From Veillonellaceae bacterium (GTDB taxonomy: Bacteria > Bacillota > Negativicutes > Veillonellales > Veillonellaceae): a stretch of 64,000 nucleotides of DNA. The notes beneath the pieces were generated by a model. It did no database searches. It worked only from the letters and a program-made list of their open reading frames with translations, and was not told where the DNA came from. This document shows positions 60,001-64,000 of this stretch, piece after piece (position 1 is the stretch's first letter; every line of letters begins with the position of its first letter). Location: NCBI GenBank assembly GCA_900766245.1, contig CAAFUR010000014.1, positions 68,343 to 132,342 on the forward strand, written 5' to 3'. Made by a program: the position numbers and the translations under genes.

Positions 60001-61685
60001 AAGGGGCGAAACCAGGTGAAGGTGGCCAATTGCCAGGCAAAAAGGTATATCCAGAGATTGGTAAAGCCCGTCATTCCACACCAGGGGTAGAACTTGTATC
60101 CCCGCCTCCACATCACGATATTTATTCTATCGAAGACTTGGCAGAGTTAATTTATGACTTGAAATGCGTCAATCCAAATGCAGCGATTTCCGTAAAATTG
60201 ACCTCAGAAGCTGGGGTAGGTACCATTGCCGCAGGGGTAGCCAAAGCGAAAGCAGACAGCATCCTCATCTCCGGCTATGATGGTGGTACTGGTGCAGCAG
60301 GTCGTACATCGGTGAAACATGCAGGTGTGCCATGGGAATTGGGACTTTCAGAAACACATCAAACCTTGATGTTGAATCGTTTGCGTGACCGTGTACAACT
60401 GGAAGTAGACAGTAAACTCATGACTGGCTATGATGTGGCTATCGCAGCCTTGCTAGGGGCAGAGTTATTCGGATTTGGTACCTTGCCATTAGTGGCAGTA
60501 GGTTGTCGCATGGCACGGGTTTGTCATATGAATACATGTCCGTACGGCGTGGCGACACAAGATGAAAAATTGCGTGCTAAATTCACAGGCAAACCAGAAT
60601 ATGTGGAAAACTTGATGAAATTCATCGCCCAAGAATTGCGTGAGATCATGGCTCGTTTAGGCATTCGTAGCGTGCGTGAGTTAGTAGGTCGTATCGATTT
60701 AGTGCGCCAACGCTCCCAAGACGATAATTTCAAATTATCTCGTGTGGACTTGAAACGAATCTTGTTCAAACCATACACAGATGCCTCTGTCGGTCATTTG
60801 CACAGTATTGATCAAGACCATGAATTGGAACGCACCTTAGATATGAAAAAATTACTTCGCATGTGTCGTCCTGCCTTGGATGATCAAAAACCAATTCGTG
60901 CCAAATTGGCTATTAGCAATGTGAATCGTGTAGTAGGTAGTTTAGTCGGCGGCGAAGTGGTTCGTCGTTACGGTGAAGCAGGCTTGCCAGACAACACAAT
61001 TAAATTGAACTTTGTTGGTTCTGCAGGCCAAAGTTTTGGCGCTTTCATTCCTAACGGTATGACCTTAGAACTGGAAGGGGATGCGAACGATTACCTTGGT
61101 AAAGGTTTGTCCGGCGGTACGATTATTGCCTATCCACCAAAAGTAGCTACCTATGAAGCGCATGAAAATATCTTAATCGGCAACGTAGCCTTCTATGGGG
61201 CAACTTCCGGAACTGCCTATATTAACGGCGTGGCAGGGGAGCGGTTCTGCGTTCGTAACAGCGGTATCACAGCGGTTGTTGAAGGTGTAGGTGACCATGG
61301 TTGCGAATATATGACAGGCGGCGAGGTCCTTGTCCTTGGCCGTGTAGGTCGTAACTTTGGCGCCGGCATGTCCGGTGGCTATGCGTACGTCCTTGATTTA
61401 GATGGACGTTACTGCAATACAGGACTTGTGGAACTTCGTAAACCTAGTGAAAGTGACCTAACACGGATTCATGAGTTAGTGCAACAACATGTATTGCATA
61501 CGAATTCTAAACAAGGTCGCCATATGCTGGAGAACTGGGTATTGTACAAAGATCGCTTTACCAAAATTGTGCCAACCGCTTATGAAGAAATGCAACAAAG
61601 CATTGCTCACTTCCAAGGGGAAGGTATGTCATTAGAAGAAGCGCAATTAGCAGCATTTAAAGCAAAATATATGAGTGGAAAATAG
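57099..61685 (+). CDS. gltB: Glutamate synthase large subunit
   Basis: A 1528-residue GOGAT alpha chain making two glutamates from glutamine and 2-oxoglutarate. After a 31-residue propeptide, Cys32 (FEKDACGMGFV) would become the N-terminal nucleophile of the class II amidotransferase domain. The central domain, the FMN/2-oxoglutarate barrel (SEAGVGTIAAGVAKAKAD, then SGYDGGTGA), the 3Fe-4S loop CRMARVCHMNTCPYG and the C-terminal beta-helix glycine repeats (GATSGTAYINGVAGERF) all follow in order. The ATG at 57099 is preferred, 8 bases after AGGAGG, over the start at 56961. No gltD gene is adjacent, so electrons come from ferredoxin or from a GltD encoded elsewhere. Confidence 0.95.
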   Translation: MMEMSTIAKQHEEQRHLEANGLYSSQFEKDACGMGFVVNIKGKKSHDIIDDGLRILERLEHRGGAGADKDTGDGAGILVQIPHDFFRRECEVLGIHLPPAGDYGVGMVFAHKYETLRNEQKRILEEVVREEGQIVLGWREVPVDSTAVGHEAALIRPWMIQILIGKGPDVTNQEEFERKLYMIRKIAEKRIVPLSKEMSSDFYIASLSSKTIVYKGMLTPVQLRNFYLDLNDLDFTSALAMVHSRFSTNTFPSWARAHPNRYLVHNGEINTIRGNVNWINAREGKAESPLFPDIKKVFPVVDDTGSDSAMFDNTLEFLHMTGRSLPHAIMMMIPEPWERNTLMSQEKHDFYEFNSFMMEPWDGPAAMGFTDGTVIGGVLDRNGLRPARYYVTADDRVIMASEVGVVNEADDMIRAKGRLEPGKMLLIDTEEGRIISDEEIKHRVATELPYNEWVKEHVIHLSEIQQATEDSIPEVGDLFMQQQVFGYTQEDLVRMIIPMAKDGKDPVGSMGADAPLAILSDKPQMLYSYFKQLFAQVTNPPIDAIREEMVTSTRVMLGNSGNLTDPNKVGTYAVSMRTPIMTNQELASIKQLDCRRMKSVTLSILFDPAKGAEGMKEALDRLCKDAEEAARTDQNVLILSDRGVDEHHAPIPALLAVAAVHNHLINTVLRTEMGLILESGEPREVHHFCTLLGYGVTAINPYVALATVRELQATNRLGDLTPEEAEANYIKASVSGIMKVMSKMGISTVRSYHGAQIFEALGLNTNFISTYFPNTPTRIGGIGLGGVAHETLERFQRAFREDVKVLEPGGWYGPMKDGEEHLFNPDTIKLLQTSLIEGDYNTYKEYSKMIREDYHVTLRSLMELNFPVGGGIPVEEVEPVEDIVKRFKAGAMSYGAISKEAHETIAIAMNRLGSTSNSGEGGEDTSRFVLDANGDNRNSEVKQIASGRFGVTTNYLVHAKELQIKCAQGAKPGEGGQLPGKKVYPEIGKARHSTPGVELVSPPPHHDIYSIEDLAELIYDLKCVNPNAAISVKLTSEAGVGTIAAGVAKAKADSILISGYDGGTGAAGRTSVKHAGVPWELGLSETHQTLMLNRLRDRVQLEVDSKLMTGYDVAIAALLGAELFGFGTLPLVAVGCRMARVCHMNTCPYGVATQDEKLRAKFTGKPEYVENLMKFIAQELREIMARLGIRSVRELVGRIDLVRQRSQDDNFKLSRVDLKRILFKPYTDASVGHLHSIDQDHELERTLDMKKLLRMCRPALDDQKPIRAKLAISNVNRVVGSLVGGEVVRRYGEAGLPDNTIKLNFVGSAGQSFGAFIPNGMTLELEGDANDYLGKGLSGGTIIAYPPKVATYEAHENILIGNVAFYGATSGTAYINGVAGERFCVRNSGITAVVEGVGDHGCEYMTGGEVLVLGRVGRNFGAGMSGGYAYVLDLDGRYCNTGLVELRKPSESDLTRIHELVQQHVLHTNSKQGRHMLENWVLYKDRFTKIVPTAYEEMQQSIAHFQGEGMSLEEAQLAAFKAKYMSGK

Positions 61686-61700
61686 AGGTTGGACCCTATG

Positions 61701-61785
61701 CAAACTGAATGATATGCCTATGTCTATGTGTGGCAATATATCTTGGGGGCGCTTGCAGTCTTTTCTAAATATATGATAGAACCAA
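61701..61785 (+). repeat. Gene-end element, copy B (family II)
   Basis: Opens with the same CAAACTGAATGATATGC as copy A at 41596, then the same ordered blocks (TAT...ATA, CTTGGGGGC, AAATATAT, GATAGAACCAA). The first hairpin is partly decayed and the TTGGGGG arm can pair only through G-U pairs with TCTTTTCTAA. It lies 15 bases after the gltB stop and is followed by a terminator. Confidence 0.6.
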
Positions 61786-61800
61786 TATAATATAGACATA

Positions 61801-61842
61801 AAAAGAGGAATGGAACTGATACATCAGAACCATTCCTCTTTT
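61801..61842 (+). terminator. Terminator of gltB / element B
   Basis: AAAAGAGGAATGG (61801-61813) and CCATTCCTCTTTT (61830-61842) form a perfect 13-base stem, with an inner CTGAT/ATCAG stem. Confidence 0.85.
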
Positions 61843-61886
61843 GGTGTAAATGCTATATTAACATGATTTCATGTATATAGAGAAAC

Positions 61887-61915
61887 AGAAAAGGCTCCAT
61901 AGGAGCCTTTTCTAT
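61887..61915. terminator. Terminator of the ispE-GntR operon (minus strand), symmetric
   Basis: AGAAAAGGCTCC and GGAGCCTTTTCT form a 12-base stem with a 3-base loop, flanked by T/A runs on both sides. Confidence 0.8.
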
Positions 61916-61926
61916 ATAGTATGTAA

Positions 61927-62616
61927 TTATTCCTCATGTCCTTTGAGCTTCATACCAGCAAGTAATGTTTTTTCAGACTCTTCCATGTGGATACGAGCAA
62001 TATGGCGAGCTCGTTCTACATCGCGGTCGGAAATAGCCTCCACTAGTTGACGATGTTCATCCCAAGTCTTCGCAAGGCGACCTGTTTGGCTCATAGACAA
62101 CGTACGGAAACGCAACGTTTGTTCTCGTAGATTGTGAATCATTTCTACAAGACGATCATTACGAGATGCTTTATAAAGGATTTCGTGGAATAGAATATCG
62201 GCTTGTACGACTTTGTCTAAATTATTTTCGTTCATGTAGTTGCCGATTTCTACAAGATGTTGCTCTAAGGCCTCGATTTCTTCATTCGTAATACGTTCTG
62301 CAGCTAGTTCTGCGGCGAGTTCTTCCAAGATAGAACGAAGTTCAAACACTTCTGTTACATCTTTCAAACTCATATCTGCCACATAGGTGCCACGGCGAGG
62401 AATCATCACCACGAGACCTTCTTGTTCTAAAATACGGATAGCTTCACGAATAGGAGTACGGCTCACACCGAGCTCCTCTGCAAGAGGAATCTCCATTAGG
62501 CGTTCACCTGGTGGCAACAGACCGTCACGAATAGCTTGGCGTAACGCATCGCTAACAATTTCACGAAGTGGTTTGTACGCATCTAAACGGATGGGTTGTA
62601 AACGTGGTGCATTCAT
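61927..62616 (-). CDS. GntR-family regulator (FCD domain)
   Basis: A 229-residue regulator. Residues 8-75 form a winged HTH (EIVSDALRQAIRDGLLPPGERLME onward, then LAEELGVSRTPIREAIRILEQEGLV). About 85-215 is an all-helical FCD effector domain of the FadR type, which usually binds a carboxylic acid with a metal; candidate ligands include His in FHEILYKASRNDR and WDEHRQLVEAI. The effector is unknown. The start overlaps the ispE stop as ATGA, with GGAGGCCCTACG as ribosome site, so it is translationally coupled to ispE. Confidence 0.9.
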   Translation of the reverse strand: MNAPRLQPIRLDAYKPLREIVSDALRQAIRDGLLPPGERLMEIPLAEELGVSRTPIREAIRILEQEGLVVMIPRRGTYVADMSLKDVTEVFELRSILEELAAELAAERITNEEIEALEQHLVEIGNYMNENNLDKVVQADILFHEILYKASRNDRLVEMIHNLREQTLRFRTLSMSQTGRLAKTWDEHRQLVEAISDRDVERARHIARIHMEESEKTLLAGMKLKGHEE

Positions 62617-63497
62617 CGTAGGGCCTCCTCATCATGTGTTTTAGTAATTAGTGAAAGCCAGTTGTGACCAGCTTGTTTGATTTCTTCTTGTAATCGAATT
62701 GCATCCAGTGCTTTTTCCAATAGAACCACCATAGTAGGACCGCTACCAGTCATGATGGTAGGGAATCCACGGTCTAAGAAGAATTGTTTGCATGCTACAA
62801 GTTCTGGGTGGATAGGGAAAATTAATTCTTCAAAGGTGTTGTCACTAGCTATGAAAGCCTGACGAAAGTCTTTGGCTTTCATATGGGTTGTAACGGTATC
62901 CATCGTCGCTGAAGTGACACGAGAAGTACCTGTGAATCTTCCATAGGCTTCTGCAGTGGAAATGCTTACTTCTGGTTTTACGATTAGTAGCCATTGAGCA
63001 CCGCTAGTAGGTAAAGTTTCTAATCGTTCGCCTCGACCAGTGCCACGGGCAGTACCGCCTTTCAGTAAAAATGGTACATCAGATCCGAGTTTAGAAGCCA
63101 TGGTTAATAGTTCCTCATCGGTTAAACGAAGATCCCAAAATTTGTTAAGACCTAGTAGCATAGCAGCACCGTCACCACTGCCACCGCCCATACCAGCACA
63201 AGGGGGAACTCGTTTTAACAAATGAATGGCAGCTCCTTGTTGACAGCCTGTATAGTCTTGCACCATACGAAGGGCTTTCATAGCAATATTGCTTTCTGTA
63301 TAGGGGATTAATTGCGCCATATAATAGGGCAGTTCAGGTGCATCGCCAGAGAATACCACAGAATGGTGGCGCGCGAAATAGAGGGAATCCCCTAGGAAGA
63401 TAGACTGAAAAATGGTATCTATATTGTGGTACCCATCATTACGTTTGTCCGTGATAGCAAGGCCCACATTGATTTTACTAAAAGCTCGTTGTTCCAT
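62613..63497 (-). CDS. ispE: 4-diphosphocytidyl-2-C-methyl-D-erythritol kinase
   Basis: A 294-residue GHMP kinase of the non-mevalonate isoprenoid route. It starts EQRAFSKINVGLAITDKRNDGYHNIDTIFQSI, with the catalytic Lys and the GYH motif. The ATP loop is PPCAGMGGGSGDGAAML (about 91-107), then LGSDVPFLLKGGTARGTGRGE (about 132-152) and the C-terminal GSGPTMVVLL. It phosphorylates CDP-methylerythritol. The start on the minus strand follows TGAGGTGACTATCTT. It leads an operon with the GntR gene. Confidence 0.94.
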   Translation of the reverse strand: MEQRAFSKINVGLAITDKRNDGYHNIDTIFQSIFLGDSLYFARHHSVVFSGDAPELPYYMAQLIPYTESNIAMKALRMVQDYTGCQQGAAIHLLKRVPPCAGMGGGSGDGAAMLLGLNKFWDLRLTDEELLTMASKLGSDVPFLLKGGTARGTGRGERLETLPTSGAQWLLIVKPEVSISTAEAYGRFTGTSRVTSATMDTVTTHMKAKDFRQAFIASDNTFEELIFPIHPELVACKQFFLDRGFPTIMTGSGPTMVVLLEKALDAIRLQEEIKQAGHNWLSLITKTHDEEALR

Positions 63498-63877
63498 AAG
63501 ATAGTCACCTCAGTGAAGTCATCAAAATGTTTGCATGTATTTTTTATTATACCATATATTACGGGTGAAAATCCTTGCAAGATGGGGAGTGTATTTTAGT
63601 GGGTAACTATGGGGTCATGATTTGTAAGCATGCAACAGGGTATAGGAAACTTGTGGTAATAAAAAGATAGGAAGTACTTGAAAGGGTAATATAAGATGAA
63701 GTTATGGTTTTATACATCTATGACTTTATATTCACTGTTAGGAGTGTGCAATACTGGTAGGAAATTTTCAAGGGTAAATTGTTCTTATTATAGAAGTAAA
63801 ACGTTAGAATGTATAGGTATATCTACCTAGAGTCTAATTGTGGTATAATTTGGGTAAGAATGAAAGTGAGGCATTGT
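63498..63877. other. Divergent promoter region between ispE and the Rpn gene
   Basis: On the minus strand an extended -10 (TGG then TATAAT, plus-strand positions 63546-63554) serves ispE. On the plus strand TGG plus TATAAT at 63844-63849 serves the last gene. The roughly 290 bases between them are AT-rich, with no ORF or strong hairpin that I can support. Confidence 0.55.
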
Positions 63878-64000
63878 ATGCGTATTAAATCATTCGATGA
63901 ACTGACCATTCAGGACAATTTTATCTTTCAAAAGGTCATGCTAAAGAAATCCATTTGTAAGGCAGTATTGGAACGGTTGCTGGATATTCCTATCAAGGAT
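63878..64000 (+). CDS. Rpn-family PD-(D/E)XK nuclease/transposase-like protein, N-terminal part
   Basis: The gene runs off the window after 41 codons. The visible start (FDELTIQDNFIFQKVMLKKS, then ICKAVLERLLDIPI) matches the N-terminus of Rpn/PDDEXK_2-family proteins, described as recombination-promoting nucleases or putative transposases and often present in several copies per genome. The start follows GTGAGGCATTGT and has its own promoter. The catalytic residues are outside the window, so activity cannot be judged. Confidence 0.75.
   Translation, partial: MRIKSFDELTIQDNFIFQKVMLKKSICKAVLERLLDIPIKD

Overview
The window looks like a chromosomal segment of Veillonella or a very close relative (Negativicutes, a Gram-negative-type Firmicute). 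The strongest indication is a complete succinate-to-propionate cluster in the order CoA transferase, split methylmalonyl-CoA mutase, MeaB, epimerase, mmdA-mmdD-mmdE-mmdC-mmdB. It includes the tiny epsilon subunit typical of the Veillonella sodium-pumping methylmalonyl-CoA decarboxylase. An O-antigen-ligase-like protein fits a diderm envelope, and the T-box leader and AGGAGG ribosome sites fit Firmicutes. No rRNA, tRNA, CRISPR array or intact insertion sequence was seen.

Layout. 1-2946: leucine (leuC end, leuD, leuB) and phenylalanine (pheA) synthesis. 3269-3682: an exported PepSY protein. 3797-14877: an AT-rich type I restriction-modification island. It holds a methylase/specificity fusion with a broken catalytic motif behind three identical palindromes, then hsdM, two hsdS loci in opposite orientations around a Fic enzyme and a tyrosine recombinase, and hsdR. 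Four copies of a 16-base core sit at the hsdS half-gene junctions, so this is an invertible, specificity-switching system. 15226-21768: a membrane protein, a SAM methyltransferase, PepD, asparaginase, the cobinamide-salvage enzyme CbiZ and a YfbR-like nucleotidase. 21800-28837: a valine-type T-box leader, an AlbA_2-type protein lying between that leader and valS, then folC and a Wzy/WaaL-like protein. 29320-38403: the propionate cluster. 38545-46878: an SLC13 transporter, alr, metF, an M20 hydrolase with a tiny coupled membrane ORF, DcuC and a LysR regulator. 47160-53310: a cobalamin riboswitch followed by a second methylmalonyl-CoA mutase (mutA, mutB) and a second MeaB. 53626-64000: [FeFe] hydrogenase, ilvE, gltB, a GntR regulator with ispE, and the start of an Rpn-family nuclease.

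How the genes work together. Succinate is activated by CoA transfer from propionyl-CoA, isomerised by a B12-dependent mutase that MeaB protects, epimerised, and decarboxylated by the membrane biotin enzyme, which exports sodium. DcuC and SLC13 could move the dicarboxylates, the hydrogenase disposes of electrons, and CbiZ supports B12 supply for the two mutases.

The observations most worth following are: the methylase-derived fusion with its palindrome array (possibly an autoregulator); the four-site hsdS inversion system; a two-copy intergenic hairpin family whose sequence differences preserve pairing on the minus strand; a second two-copy element at gene 3' ends; the T-box leader in front of an AlbA_2 gene; and the B12 riboswitch in front of a B12-dependent enzyme.
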